Part shown: positions 18,951 to 28,364 of the stretch, piece after piece
How the letters are laid out: every line of letters starts with the position of its first letter
Position numbering within the stretch: position 1 is the first letter of the stretch
NCBI RefSeq assembly: GCF_014931375.1
Contig: NZ_CP063117.1
Coordinates: 1,550,501 to 1,614,500, forward strand
Source: Haemophilus parainfluenzae
GTDB lineage: Bacteria > Pseudomonadota > Gammaproteobacteria > Enterobacterales > Pasteurellaceae
Direction of reading: 5' to 3'
DNA length: 64,000 nt
Program-made: the position numbers and the translations under genes
Notes under the pieces: generated by a model
Seen by the model: the letters and a program-made list of their open reading frames with translations, nothing else
Told to the model about the DNA's origin: nothing
Database searches by the model: none

Positions 18951-19484
18951 TTAGAAACTTGATGTATCTTGGAACAAGCCAACTTTTAAATCGGTTGCAG
19001 TGTAGATAACACGACCATCGACTTCCACTTCACCATCAGCCATTCCCATCACTAACTTGCGGTTAATTACGCGTTTCATATTGATGCGATATACCACTTT
19101 TTTCGCGGTTGGTAAGATTTGTCCGGTAAATTTCACTTCACCAACGCCTAATGCACGGCCTTTACCTTTACCACCTACCCAGCCAAGGAAGAAACCGACT
19201 AATTGCCACATCGCATCTAAGCCTAAGCAGCCAGGCATGACTGGGTCACCAATAAAGTGACAACCAAAAAACGGTAAATCTGGATGAATATCTAATTCCG
19301 CTTCAATATACCCTTTACCAAACGCACCGCCGTCTTCGGTCATTTTTACAATGCGATCCATCATCAACATCGTTGGTGCTGGAAGTTGCGGGCCTTCTTT
19401 ACCAAATAATTCACCACGACCAGAAGCTAATAAATCTTCATAGGTGTAGCTACTTTTAATGTTTGGTGTACAGGTGTTTTCCAT
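18951..19484 (-). CDS. fabA: 3-hydroxydecanoyl-ACP dehydratase/isomerase
   Basis: FabA (177 residues) dehydrates 3-hydroxydecanoyl-ACP and isomerises the product, which commits carbon to unsaturated fatty acids. The catalytic pair His76 (in FFGCHFIGD) and Asp90 (in GLDAMWQL) is present, and the dimer motif [10 protein letters not shown] is intact. The start ATG at 19484 has AAGGAA 7 bases upstream. The promoter region carries FadR-like and FabR-like operators (separate entries), as expected for a gene activated by FadR and repressed by FabR in E. coli. Upstream lies lonH and then divergent matP, the same order as in E. coli. Confidence 0.97.
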   Translation of the reverse strand: MENTCTPNIKSSYTYEDLLASGRGELFGKEGPQLPAPTMLMMDRIVKMTEDGGAFGKGYIEAELDIHPDLPFFGCHFIGDPVMPGCLGLDAMWQLVGFFLGWVGGKGKGRALGVGEVKFTGQILPTAKKVVYRINMKRVINRKLVMGMADGEVEVDGRVIYTATDLKVGLFQDTSSF

Positions 19485-19536
19485 TTTTTATTTCCTTGTA
19501 TATATAGTTTTGCTTGGTTACAACCAATAAGTAAGG

Positions 19537-19565
19537 ATTCTATGAGGATTTATAAGAAATGTAAA
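19537..19565 (-). promoter_or_regulatory. Probable fabA sigma-70 promoter
   Basis: On the minus strand TTTACA (19565-19560) and TAGAAT (19542-19537) are separated by exactly 17 bases. Each matches the consensus in 5 of 6 positions. The implied start of transcription is near 19530, about 45 bases before the fabA ATG. Confidence 0.7.
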
Positions 19566-19566
19566 C

Positions 19567-19584
19567 AGCGAACACTTGTTAGCT
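19567..19584. promoter_or_regulatory. Candidate FabR operator upstream of fabA
   Basis: The 18-bp imperfect palindrome AGCGAACACTTGTTAGCT directly abuts the -35 box. Its half-sites AGCGAACA and TGTTAGCT differ from perfect symmetry at one position and resemble the E. coli FabR palindrome. Assignment is by motif similarity and position only. Confidence 0.55.
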
Positions 19585-19585
19585 C

Positions 19586-19602
19586 AACTTGTCGGATCAG
19601 TC
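19586..19602. promoter_or_regulatory. Candidate FadR operator upstream of fabA
   Basis: AACTTGTCGGATCAGTC matches the FadR consensus AACTGGTCNGACCAGTT at most positions and sits next to the FabR-like palindrome, just upstream of the -35 box, the arrangement known for E. coli fabA. Confidence 0.6.
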
Positions 19603-19617
19603 AGTGAAATTAAGATA

Positions 19618-19647
19618 AAAGAAAAGCGAACACAAGGTTCGCTTTTA
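19618..19647 (-). terminator. Terminator of lonH
   Basis: A 10-bp perfect stem AAAAGCGAAC/GTTCGCTTTT with a 5-base loop lies 6 bases after the lonH stop; on the minus strand it is followed by CTTTTATCTT. Confidence 0.82.
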
Positions 19648-19652
19648 AGAAA

Positions 19653-21455
19653 TTAAGATTTAAAGAAATCTAACCAGCTTTTTTTCGGCGTTTCCGAACG
19701 GAAAGCAATCCGATTTTGAATTAGACGCGCAATAGGCTCTTTACCCTTCGCATATTCTTCTTTCTCTTCCAATAAATCGCGGTCAAATAAGATTTTGGCT
19801 GTTTGATAAATATCCTCGACTTGATAAATAAAGAATTGCTCATTTTTCACCGCCTCAACCACTTCGTCAGATAAACTTAATTGCTGAATTGTTGTTGCAG
19901 GAATAATCACCCCTTGTTTACCCGTTAAACCACGACGTTGGCAAATAGTGAAAAAGCCTTCAATTTTATCATTCACTCCACCTACTGCGTGCACTAAACC
20001 AAATTGGTCAATGGTACCGGTAATCGCAATATTTTGCGGCAATGGCAAATCGGATAACGCGCTGACTAATACAGAGAAAATAGCTAGAGACGCACTGTCA
20101 CCATCAATTTCTCCATAGGACTGTTCAAATACTAAAGAAGCAGAAAATGGTAACTGTGATGGCAACTCTAAGATACTCGCCAAGCACGCTTCAGAAATCA
20201 TCATGCCTTTTCCGTGAAGGTTACCCGCTAATTCGTTTTTACGCTCCACATCCACGACTTCACCATCACCAAACTGCACTAAACAACTGATACGAGAAGG
20301 TTCACCAAAACAAACGGGGGTACCCGGATATTCAATCACAGATAAGCCATTAATCTGCCCAACAATTTCGCCGTTGGTTTCCACATAAATTTGCTCATTG
20401 AGAATATCCGCATAAGTGCGTTCACGTAAAAAACCGTGCTGTTCATTTTTTTGTTTAAAAGCTTGCTCAAAATCAACCGCACTTAAAGTTTGTTTTTGTG
20501 ACAACGTCGCAGCGTTGAGTAACATTTCTGTTGTTTTTAACGGTGAAATGTTAATTAAAAAGCGATCTTCACTCTCACGCACCAGTAACTGATAGAGTTT
20601 ATTTAATGCAGTTAAATCTAAATCGAGCTCATATTTTGAGGCTAATGCCAACACATAATTAGCCCAATTTTCTTGTGCTTTCGGTTGTGCAACAGAATAA
20701 TAGCTTTCAATTTCCGCGTAATCAGCCAAGCTGTAAAGATCTTCTTCTAACTCACCTAAGGTCGCAATTTCAGTGCGGTTGCCTAAAATCACTACTTTTA
20801 AATTAAGTGGATAACTTGGAATATCACAAGGCAAGGTTTTAAATGGATGGGCTGAATACCAATCAAAAGTTTGCGTTTGTAAAATATGTTTTAAGCGTTG
20901 CCATAAATCAAATTGGCTTAGCATCGTTGCTGCACTTAAAATCAAAACGCCACCATTGGCTTGATGCACTAAACCTGGTGTAAGCAAAATATCTTGCGAA
21001 CTAGGATGAACACGCACACTACCAAAAAGGGTAAATTGATCAGCGTGTAATGCCTTCAACACATCACCTTGTGCGGCAAAATTATCCGCAAGTGATTGAG
21101 CTGGCTCAGTATAAATACGAGGGAAAGAAAAAGAATCCCCCTGCTCAACTACATAATTCACCCCAAAAACTGACCGCTCTTTTGGCTGTTCTTGGCGAAT
21201 AAGTTCAGTTAATAAATCGGCATATTCTGCTTGGTCATCGGCTTTTAAAATCAACAAAGAACGACGAGGTTGTTTTAAGAATAACGAAATCGCTTTTGTG
21301 GCATGTTTTTGTAATGACCAAAAATCAGCCTTTTCAGCTGAAAGTTCAGTAATCGATAATTCTGGTTGTAAGGCTTGCCAATTTAAGGCTTGTTCCGAAG
21401 ATGTTGAAGTCACGACATATCTCGCTTTAATTAAATTAGCGGTATTATCGCACAC
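19653..21455 (-). CDS. Lon-like protease (LonH/YcbZ type)
   Basis: A 600-residue protein with a C-terminal Lon protease domain. The catalytic Ser lies in GDSASLAIF and the catalytic Lys in GGVNDKIEGFF, with the usual spacing of about 43 residues. The N-terminal half has the AAA-like region of the YcbZ/LonH group but no classical Walker A, so ATP-driven unfolding is doubtful. The longest frame starts at a GTG at 21455; the conserved part begins about 15 residues later, and a GTG at 21413 is an equally possible start. Position next to fabA and divergent from matP is as in E. coli. The substrate is unknown. Confidence 0.85.
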   Translation of the reverse strand: MCDNTANLIKARYVVTSTSSEQALNWQALQPELSITELSAEKADFWSLQKHATKAISLFLKQPRRSLLILKADDQAEYADLLTELIRQEQPKERSVFGVNYVVEQGDSFSFPRIYTEPAQSLADNFAAQGDVLKALHADQFTLFGSVRVHPSSQDILLTPGLVHQANGGVLILSAATMLSQFDLWQRLKHILQTQTFDWYSAHPFKTLPCDIPSYPLNLKVVILGNRTEIATLGELEEDLYSLADYAEIESYYSVAQPKAQENWANYVLALASKYELDLDLTALNKLYQLLVRESEDRFLINISPLKTTEMLLNAATLSQKQTLSAVDFEQAFKQKNEQHGFLRERTYADILNEQIYVETNGEIVGQINGLSVIEYPGTPVCFGEPSRISCLVQFGDGEVVDVERKNELAGNLHGKGMMISEACLASILELPSQLPFSASLVFEQSYGEIDGDSASLAIFSVLVSALSDLPLPQNIAITGTIDQFGLVHAVGGVNDKIEGFFTICQRRGLTGKQGVIIPATTIQQLSLSDEVVEAVKNEQFFIYQVEDIYQTAKILFDRDLLEEKEEYAKGKEPIARLIQNRIAFRSETPKKSWLDFFKS

Positions 21456-21557
21456 TTCACCCTGAGTGAAAATCCGTTATAAAAATCTACTGGAAAAATT
21501 TATTTAAACAGCGTATATTTATGAGGTTACCACGTCACTAAAAAGTATAATAAAACG

Positions 21558-22007
21558 ATGAAATATCAAAAATTAGAAAACCAAGAAGCAAACTGGAAAT
21601 GGATTTATCTCATTCGCAAACATCGCGAAGGGGAAAAAATTACCCGTTACGAAGAAAAAAGCTTAGAAGAAAGTAAAGTTCAAGAATTAATAGAATGTCA
21701 GAATTATCCTGAAAAAATCGAGGAATGGATTAAAAATCACCTTTCTCTTGATTTACCTATTAAGCTTGATCAGGCTATTCGTGCAAGACGTAAACGCTTT
21801 TTTAATGCAGAAAAACAATCAACGAAGAAAAAATCTATTGATTTAGAATATGGCGTTTGGCTTCGTTTGTCTAAATATTCAAGAAAAATGAAAATGACAC
21901 TTTCTGAAACCATCACTTATATGATTGATGAACGTGAAAGCAAAGCATTATATGAAAGCCAAATGACAGCAATGAAAGCCGGTTTGAAAAACTTGCTCAA
22001 TAAATAA
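21558..22007 (+). CDS. matP: Macrodomain Ter protein MatP
   Basis: MatP (149 residues) binds matS sites spread over the replication terminus region, compacts it and links it to the divisome through ZapB. The N-terminal four-helix part begins MKYQKLENQEANWKWIYL and the C-terminal ribbon-helix-helix part carries EYGVWLRLSKYSRKMKMTLS, followed by a coiled-coil tail. Length is as in E. coli (150). No matS sequence was recognised by eye in the window. It is divergent from lonH; TATAAT at 21546-21551 is too near the ATG to be a normal -10. Confidence 0.95.
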   Translation: MKYQKLENQEANWKWIYLIRKHREGEKITRYEEKSLEESKVQELIECQNYPEKIEEWIKNHLSLDLPIKLDQAIRARRKRFFNAEKQSTKKKSIDLEYGVWLRLSKYSRKMKMTLSETITYMIDERESKALYESQMTAMKAGLKNLLNK

Positions 22008-22011
22008 GATG

Positions 22012-22045
22012 AAAAAAGCCAAGGCCGAAACCTTGGCTTTTGATT
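22012..22045 (+). terminator. Terminator of matP
   Basis: A perfect stem AAAAGCCAAGG/CCTTGGCTTTT with loop CCGAAA follows the matP stop by a few bases; it faces the cspD 3' end, which it may serve in reverse through its A run. Confidence 0.88.
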
Positions 22046-22086
22046 ATGCTAAATAGAGAAAATTTTGAAACGTTTTAGCGTTTCGC

Positions 22087-22296
22087 TTATTCCGCAATCG
22101 GAATTATTTTTGTGGCGTGAGATCCTTTGTCGCCGTGAATCACTTCAAATTGCACGCGTTGTCCCGCTTTCAATGAACGGTAACCATCCATTTCAATTGC
22201 TGAATAATGTGCAAAGATGTCTGTATCCACGCCTTCTGCAGAAATAAATCCAAATCCTTTTGCGTTATTAAACCATTTTACTACACCAATTTCCAT
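22087..22296 (-). CDS. cspD: Cold-shock-domain protein, CspD-like
   Basis: A 69-residue single-strand nucleic acid binding protein. The RNP1 motif KGFGFI and an RNP2-like DIFAHYSAI are present on the cold-shock fold. The sequence is nearer to CspD (stationary-phase inhibitor of replication in E. coli) than to CspA, but the role in this organism is inferred. The ATG has AGAGGT upstream. A 147-base region to the preceding yoaH gene probably holds the promoter and leader; I could not place a clear promoter in it. Confidence 0.88.
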   Translation of the reverse strand: MEIGVVKWFNNAKGFGFISAEGVDTDIFAHYSAIEMDGYRSLKAGQRVQFEVIHGDKGSHATKIIPIAE

Positions 22297-22443
22297 AGTA
22301 GACCTCTATAGGCTTCGCCCTTAATACTTAAAAACAATAAGACTCATGCCTTATCACCTCAATTGGAAATATATTCAAACATTTTATTTTTTTATGCAAC
22401 AAGGAAACTTTAAAAATGATACATTGATCACAAAAATTTTTAT

Positions 22444-22608
22444 TTATTTACTGTCAGAAGCTTCTTTCTCACCTTTTTGATGAATTTCACGCAATGCTTT
22501 TGCCACAATTTGAATGGCTTCACCGCTGCTAATTCCTTGTGCCATTAATTCCTGAATTTGCTCTACTGCTTTTTGTTGCTCTTCGTGGGTTAAATTAATA
22601 TCTAACAT
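22444..22608 (-). CDS. yoaH: YoaH family small protein (UPF0181)
   Basis: A 54-residue ORF starting [17 protein letters not shown] and continuing [23 protein letters not shown]. This matches the UPF0181/YoaH family, whose E. coli member has the nearly identical core [18 protein letters not shown]. The function is unknown. It lies 12 bases after the truC stop on the same strand, so it is probably the last gene of a yqcC-truC-yoaH unit. Confidence 0.88.
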   Translation of the reverse strand: MLDINLTHEEQQKAVEQIQELMAQGISSGEAIQIVAKALREIHQKGEKEASDSK

Positions 22609-22620
22609 TATTTCTTCTCG

Positions 22621-23337
22621 TTAAATAGACCAATTAAATAATTCCATCACTTTCATCCATTGTTCATCTAAATTAGCTTTAATTTCTATTTTTATTGAAT
22701 AAATAGGATGTTCAAAAATAAGTGTATCTGCGTGTAAAAATAAACGCTGACAGCCTGAATGTTCCGTCAATGCACGATTTTGATGTAAATCCCCATATTG
22801 TGTATCCCCTAAAATAGGATGAAAGATATGTTTCATGTGACGTCGTAACTGATGTTTTCTGCCTGTTTGAGGAATGAGCTTCACCAAGGAATATCTAGTG
22901 GTTTGATAACGCCCTACCGCATAAGGCATTTCCACAATGTTTAAGCCCTCATAATCTGTTACCGCCTCTTGAGGGGCTTTATCTTCTTGTGCAAACTTAT
23001 CTGCAATCTTATCTAATTGGATTTTAAGGGGATAATCAATCTGTCCTTTGCCTTGCAAATACCCTCGTACAATCGCCAAATAAGATTTTTGCACCGTTTT
23101 CTGTTCAAATTGCTGACACATTAAATTTGCGATTTCACTATTTAAAGCAAACAGCAAAACACCTGAGGTGGGGCGATCTAATCGATGAATAGGAAAAACA
23201 TGTTGCCCGATTTGATCGCGCAAGGTTTGCATCACAAATTGCGTTTCATGAGTATCAAGCCAGCTGCGATGTACCAACATACCTGCAGGCTTATTAACGG
23301 CGACAAGATATTCGTCTTGATATAAGATCTCTAACAT
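22621..23337 (-). CDS. truC: tRNA pseudouridine(65) synthase
   Basis: A 238-residue RluA-family pseudouridine synthase. The catalytic aspartate lies in HRLDRPTSGVLL and the RluA core VNKPAGMLVHRS is near the N-terminus, with TGRKHQLRRHMKHI near the C-terminus. TruC modifies U65 in certain tRNAs. It begins directly after the yqcC stop (TAAATG), the same pair as in E. coli, which supports the TruC call over RluA or RluD. Confidence 0.92.
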   Translation of the reverse strand: MLEILYQDEYLVAVNKPAGMLVHRSWLDTHETQFVMQTLRDQIGQHVFPIHRLDRPTSGVLLFALNSEIANLMCQQFEQKTVQKSYLAIVRGYLQGKGQIDYPLKIQLDKIADKFAQEDKAPQEAVTDYEGLNIVEMPYAVGRYQTTRYSLVKLIPQTGRKHQLRRHMKHIFHPILGDTQYGDLHQNRALTEHSGCQRLFLHADTLIFEHPIYSIKIEIKANLDEQWMKVMELFNWSI

Positions 23338-23658
23338 TTATTGATTTTGTAATAAGGCTTCTAATTCACGTAACGGCGTTAATAATTCAACTAAAAAATC
23401 TTCTTCTGCTTCTTTAAACGCTTCCTCTAAATAAGGCGACACCGCAATTTTTGAAGGTAACTCAGCGCCACTTTCAAGTAAGGCAAACATTCTTGGAATA
23501 AAAATCCATTGCAACCATTCTTCTGGTGACATGGTATCAATAGCAAAAGGCTCTTCACTTAAAAAAGCATCTTGTGAAGGTGGAACCGCTTGCCATAAAT
23601 CAAGTTTTTGCATAGCAAGTTGTAATTGTTGAAGATGAAGTTTTGTTTGATTACGCAT
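23338..23658 (-). CDS. yqcC: YqcC family protein (DUF446)
   Basis: A 106-residue acidic protein, mostly helical, with MSPEEWLQWIFIPRM and LVELLTPLRELE, the typical YqcC/DUF446 segments. Function unknown; constant linkage to truC suggests a role around tRNA modification, which is inference only. Confidence 0.85.
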   Translation of the reverse strand: MRNQTKLHLQQLQLAMQKLDLWQAVPPSQDAFLSEEPFAIDTMSPEEWLQWIFIPRMFALLESGAELPSKIAVSPYLEEAFKEAEEDFLVELLTPLRELEALLQNQ

Positions 23659-23714
23659 GATTTCCCCTATTTATAAACAAGCGGCGTATTCTACGAGCAT
23701 CAATTCACACTGTA

Positions 23715-23723
23715 AAGTGCGGT
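23715..23723 (+). repeat. Intergenic uptake signal sequence
   Basis: Exact core AAGTGCGGT followed by the usual A/T-rich tract (CAGTTTTA), between yqcC and the acylphosphatase gene, just outside the 3' end of the latter. Confidence 0.9.
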
Positions 23724-23728
23724 CAGTT

Positions 23729-23998
23729 TTAGCGATGAATAATCGAAAAGTCAGAATACCGTTTATCTTCAATATAATCGACTAAGACCCGTTCAACAGT
23801 TGCAGTTCTTGGCCCGACTTTTAACCAATCATAAAAGTATTGCAGTTGGTCATCATTGCCTTCCGCAATGATTTCGACACTTCCGTCTGTACAATTTCTT
23901 ACCGTGCCTTTAATACCAATTTTCTCTGCTTCTTTCCACGTAAAATAACGAAACCCGACACCTTGTACTCGCCCATATACGACAAATCGTTTTGCCAT
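23729..23998 (-). CDS. acyP: Acylphosphatase
   Basis: An 89-residue enzyme that hydrolyses acyl phosphates. The phosphate-binding signature GRVQGVGFRYF carries the catalytic Arg, and the catalytic Asn lies in GTVRNCTDGSVEI. Length and motifs are typical (E. coli YccX has 92 residues). AAAGGAG precedes the ATG. It appears monocistronic. Confidence 0.94.
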   Translation of the reverse strand: MAKRFVVYGRVQGVGFRYFTWKEAEKIGIKGTVRNCTDGSVEIIAEGNDDQLQYFYDWLKVGPRTATVERVLVDYIEDKRYSDFSIIHR

Positions 23999-24035
23999 AA
24001 TTTGCTCCTTTGTTACAAAAACTTTTTAAAAATTA

Positions 24036-24044
24036 ACCGCACTT
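24036..24044 (-). repeat. Intergenic uptake signal sequence
   Basis: Exact complement ACCGCACTT in the divergent region between acyP and the DUF2057 gene. Confidence 0.9.
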
Positions 24045-24119
24045 TCCTATTCCCATTTTTTAAAATTTAGCATAGCATTACAACCATCTAATTTCATTCA
24101 AAAAATAAAAGGAGTAATT

Positions 24120-24776
24120 ATGAAATTATGTAAGTTTGCTTTAGGTGTTGTTGCCCTTGCAGTCAGTGCGAGCAGCTTAGCCGGCATGGTCACCACCTCA
24201 TCGAACCTTGAGTTTCTTGCTATCAATGGCCAAAAAGCCAGCAAATCCCTTCTAAAAGAAAAAAAATCATTCAATGCTGAAGCTGACCAAACACAACAGG
24301 TTGTGGTACGTTTAGGTGAGATCGTCGGTACCGGTTCTAGCCAAGGACTTTTTGAGTCTAACCCTGTTATTGTGACTTTCAAAGGTACGGCTGATGATGT
24401 TGTGGTATCTGCAGAAAAAATTCGTTCTCAAGAAGATGGCGAAAAATTTAATGCACAACCACAAATTACCGTTAAAACTAAATCAGGTAATGTGATTGAT
24501 GCTAAAGTGGATACCTTAAAACAAGAAGGTTTATTCCCATCAGCGAATATTGTTAACGACCTTGCTGAGTATAATGCATCTAATGCACCAGCAGCGGTTT
24601 CAGCTTTAGCGGCACCGGCAGTAGGTATGATGCCTGCAGCATCAGGAAAAGCAACAAAAGGCAAAGTGGTTGTTCAAGGTGAAAACGTTGCAGAACAACA
24701 ATTACAATACTGGTTCCAACAAGCAGATAAAGAAACTCAAACTCGTTTCTTAAACTGGGCAAAAAAACAAAAATAA
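24120..24776 (+). CDS. Exported DUF2057 (UPF0319/YccT-like) protein
   Basis: A 218-residue protein with a clear signal peptide (KLCKFALGVVALAVSASSLA, cleavage likely near residue 22), so it is periplasmic. The sequence fits the UPF0319/DUF2057 group to which E. coli YccT (CsgI, an inhibitor of curli assembly) belongs. The middle contains an Ala-rich stretch and the C-terminus QADKETQTRFLNWAKKQK resembles family members. Curli genes are not in this window, so its role is open. A good AAGGAG precedes the ATG and a terminator follows. Confidence 0.82.
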   Translation: MKLCKFALGVVALAVSASSLAGMVTTSSNLEFLAINGQKASKSLLKEKKSFNAEADQTQQVVVRLGEIVGTGSSQGLFESNPVIVTFKGTADDVVVSAEKIRSQEDGEKFNAQPQITVKTKSGNVIDAKVDTLKQEGLFPSANIVNDLAEYNASNAPAAVSALAAPAVGMMPAASGKATKGKVVVQGENVAEQQLQYWFQQADKETQTRFLNWAKKQK

Positions 24777-24787
24777 TCGTTTTTTTA

Positions 24788-24796
24788 ACCGCACTT
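24788..24796 (-). repeat. Intergenic uptake signal sequence
   Basis: Exact ACCGCACTT, 12 bases after the DUF2057 stop and just before its terminator hairpin. Confidence 0.9.
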
Positions 24797-24804
24797 TGAT
24801 AAAG

Positions 24805-24832
24805 AAGTGAGCCTCCCCGCTCACTTTTTTAT
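24805..24832 (+). terminator. Terminator of the DUF2057 gene
   Basis: Stem AAGTGAGC/GCTCACTT with loop CTCCCC, followed by a T run. Confidence 0.85.
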
Positions 24833-24874
24833 CATCCATTTTTTAGTCATAAAATAATAAGCAAGGATATCAAC

Positions 24875-27028
24875 ATGAATCAATGGCTTAATGCAAAAGT
24901 AATCGCTTCAATACCTATTTTTATTGCAGTGAATATCGCAGCGTTTGGCGTCTGGTTTTTTGATATTTCTACGCAATCTATGCCCTTAATTTTAGGGATT
25001 ATTGCAGGCGGTTTAGTGGATTTAGATAACCGTCTAACTGGGCGATTAAAAAATATTTTTTACACATTAATTGCCTTTTCTATTTCAACCTTTATCGTTC
25101 AACTCAATATTGGTAAACCCATTCAATACGTATTGCTGATGACCATCATCACCTTTTTATTTACGATGGTTGGCGCCGTGGGTGAACGTTATCGAACCAT
25201 TGCGTTTGGTACGCTGGTGGTAGCCATTTATACCACTCTCACTTATACACCAGATAATTCTGCAAGCTGGTTTATTAATCCGGTGATGATTTTATTAGGT
25301 ACTTTGCTTTACAGTATTGTGACCATCATCGTCTATCTCTTTTTCCCAAACCGTCCAGTACAAGAAAGCGTGGCAAAAGCGTTTTGTGCCTTAGGCAATT
25401 ATCTAGATGCAAAATCAGAATTTTTTGATCCTGATGAGATTGATGAAATCGAGAAAAAACACCTTAATTTTGCGATGAAAAACACCAATGTGGTGGATGC
25501 CTTCAATCAAGCGAGAACAGCTCTTTTCTATCGTATTCGTGGGCAACATCGCCATGCTCGCACACAACGCATGATCCGCTATTATTTTGCTGCGCAAGAC
25601 ATTCATGAGCGTGCAAATTCGACACATTTTGATTATCGACAAATTGCAGAACAACTCAAAAATACAGATTTAATTTTCCGTATTCAGCGCTTGCTCGAAT
25701 TACAAGCGCAAGCCTGTCACGATATTACGGCTTGCCTGCGTCAAAATACGCCTTATCACTATAATATTCGCGTAGAAAAAGCATTAATGGGGACAATTCA
25801 ATCCCTTGAGCTTTATAGTAAAGAACATACCAATCAAAACAATGTGTTGCTTGCCCTTCAAACACTTATTGATAACCTGCAAAGCATTAACTGGCAGTTA
25901 CGTCAGCTTGAGCAAGAAACTACTGAAAATGAGCAAACTGCACAGATCCATACCGAACAAATTACGGGCTTAAAAAATATTCTTTCTGTTATTGGAAGTA
26001 ACTTCACTTTTGAGTCACCACTTTTCCGTCATGCTGTACGTTTGTCTATCGTGGTATTTTTGTGTTGCGCAATTGTTGAATTTTTCCAATTTAATTTGGG
26101 GTACTGGATTTTACTTACTGCAGTCTTTGTGTGTCAGCCAAACTATTCTGCAACCAAAGTACGATTACGCCAGCGTATTATTGGCACGATTTTAGGGGTA
26201 ATTATTGGCTCCTTATTGCCATATCTCAACCCAACATTAGAGATGAAACTAGGCTTAATGGTGGTGACCAGTACGCTCTTTTTCTTCTTCCGAAGTAATA
26301 ATTACAGTTTCTCCACGTTCTTTATTACCTTGCAAGTATTGATCAGTTTCGATGTAATGGGATTTGACACACAATCAGCGCTCTTTCCTCGCCTCATTGA
26401 TACTGTATTAGGTTCAGCCATTGCATGGTTTGCCGTTTCTTATCTATGGCCGGATTGGAAATATCTGCAACTCGATAAAGTGAGCCGTCAAGCGATTCAA
26501 AGTGATGCACAATATTTCTTGCACATTATTAGCCAACTGCAATTTGGTAAAAGCGATAATTTAAAATACCGTATTGCACGCCGTAATGCCCATCAATATG
26601 CGGCAGCATTAAGTACCACACTTTCCAATATGAACAACGAACCGAAGAAATATCAGGCTTATTTGCAGGAAGGTTTTGACTTGTTAAAAATGAATTATTC
26701 CTTATTGAGCTATATTTCTGCTTTAGGGGCCTATCGCAATAAAATGGCGCAATTAGAACAAACTACCGAATTTTTGTCAGATTTTTATCCTGTTGCGAAA
26801 AAGGTTTTATATGCACTGGAAAATATTGAAAAGCTTCGTCCAGAAATCTTTGAAAAGCTCCAAAATAGTATTGAACAGAGCCTAAAAAAAATTCAATGGG
26901 ATGAAACGCAAACTAAAAACAATGCGGTCTTTGCGTTACCATATCAGCAGCTTAATTTGATTTCTCAATTGCTACCGCAGCTATATCGCTATTTCCAACA
27001 TAGTCAGAAAGAATCGATTACCAAATAA
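24875..27028 (+). CDS. yccS: YccS-like FUSC family inner-membrane protein
   Basis: A 717-residue protein with two blocks of membrane helices (about residues 10-170 and 390-530) and two large soluble parts, the layout of the YccS/YhfK branch of the aromatic-acid-exporter/fusaric-acid-resistance superfamily. Motifs AGGLVDLDNRLTGRLKN near the N-terminus and LRQRIIGTILGVIIG in the second block fit YccS. The transported compound is unknown. The ATG has AAGGA upstream. It is the only gene of its unit as far as can be seen; rsxA begins 101 bases later. Confidence 0.87.
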   Translation: MNQWLNAKVIASIPIFIAVNIAAFGVWFFDISTQSMPLILGIIAGGLVDLDNRLTGRLKNIFYTLIAFSISTFIVQLNIGKPIQYVLLMTIITFLFTMVGAVGERYRTIAFGTLVVAIYTTLTYTPDNSASWFINPVMILLGTLLYSIVTIIVYLFFPNRPVQESVAKAFCALGNYLDAKSEFFDPDEIDEIEKKHLNFAMKNTNVVDAFNQARTALFYRIRGQHRHARTQRMIRYYFAAQDIHERANSTHFDYRQIAEQLKNTDLIFRIQRLLELQAQACHDITACLRQNTPYHYNIRVEKALMGTIQSLELYSKEHTNQNNVLLALQTLIDNLQSINWQLRQLEQETTENEQTAQIHTEQITGLKNILSVIGSNFTFESPLFRHAVRLSIVVFLCCAIVEFFQFNLGYWILLTAVFVCQPNYSATKVRLRQRIIGTILGVIIGSLLPYLNPTLEMKLGLMVVTSTLFFFFRSNNYSFSTFFITLQVLISFDVMGFDTQSALFPRLIDTVLGSAIAWFAVSYLWPDWKYLQLDKVSRQAIQSDAQYFLHIISQLQFGKSDNLKYRIARRNAHQYAAALSTTLSNMNNEPKKYQAYLQEGFDLLKMNYSLLSYISALGAYRNKMAQLEQTTEFLSDFYPVAKKVLYALENIEKLRPEIFEKLQNSIEQSLKKIQWDETQTKNNAVFALPYQQLNLISQLLPQLYRYFQHSQKESITK

Positions 27029-27087
27029 AAAACAAAGGAAAAACTGACCGCACTACCCCAAATTTTTTATTGTTCTCAGTGCGATAA

Positions 27088-27778
<691 letters not shown>

Positions 27779-27779
<1 letters not shown>

Positions 27780-28363
27780 TGTTTATCTTAATTTCAGTAA
27801 CCGTTCTCGCTTTAATTTTTGGTGCGATTTTAGGTTTTGCTTCGATTAAATTAAAAGTCGAAGCAGATCCCATCGTCGAAAAAATTGATGCCATCTTACC
27901 GCAAAGCCAATGTGGGCAATGCGGCTATCCTGGCTGTAAGCCTTATGCTGAAGCGATTGCTAATGGTGACGTTATCACAAAATGCGTGCCAGGTGGTCGT
28001 CCAACAGTCGTAAAAATTGCCGAAATCATGGGCGTTGATGTACCTGCAATGGATGATGTCGCTGAACCTGAAGAAATGGTAGCCTTTATTGATGAAAATA
28101 TGTGTATTGGCTGTACCAAATGCATTCAAGCCTGCCCTGTTGATGCCATTATTGGTACAAATAAAGCTATGCATACTATTATTCCTGATCTCTGTACTGG
28201 CTGTGAACTTTGCGTTGCACCTTGTCCGACAGATTGTATTTCCATGATTAAAGTGAAAAAAGATATTGATAATTGGAACTGGAAATTTGATCCTAAATTA
28301 GTCATTCCGGTTGTAAACACCACAGAAATCGAGAAAAAATTAGTGGTTGGGGAGTCGGAATAA
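27779..28363 (+). CDS. rsxB: Electron transport complex subunit RsxB/RnfB (ferredoxin)
   Basis: A 194-residue protein with an N-terminal membrane anchor, a [4Fe-4S] domain with CGQCGYPGC and a later Cys, and two ferredoxin-type motifs [12 protein letters not shown] and [12 protein letters not shown]. It passes electrons within the complex on the cytoplasmic side. The start codon overlaps the stop of the 24-codon ORF. All cluster cysteines appear present. Confidence 0.95.
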
Positions 28364-28364
28364 T

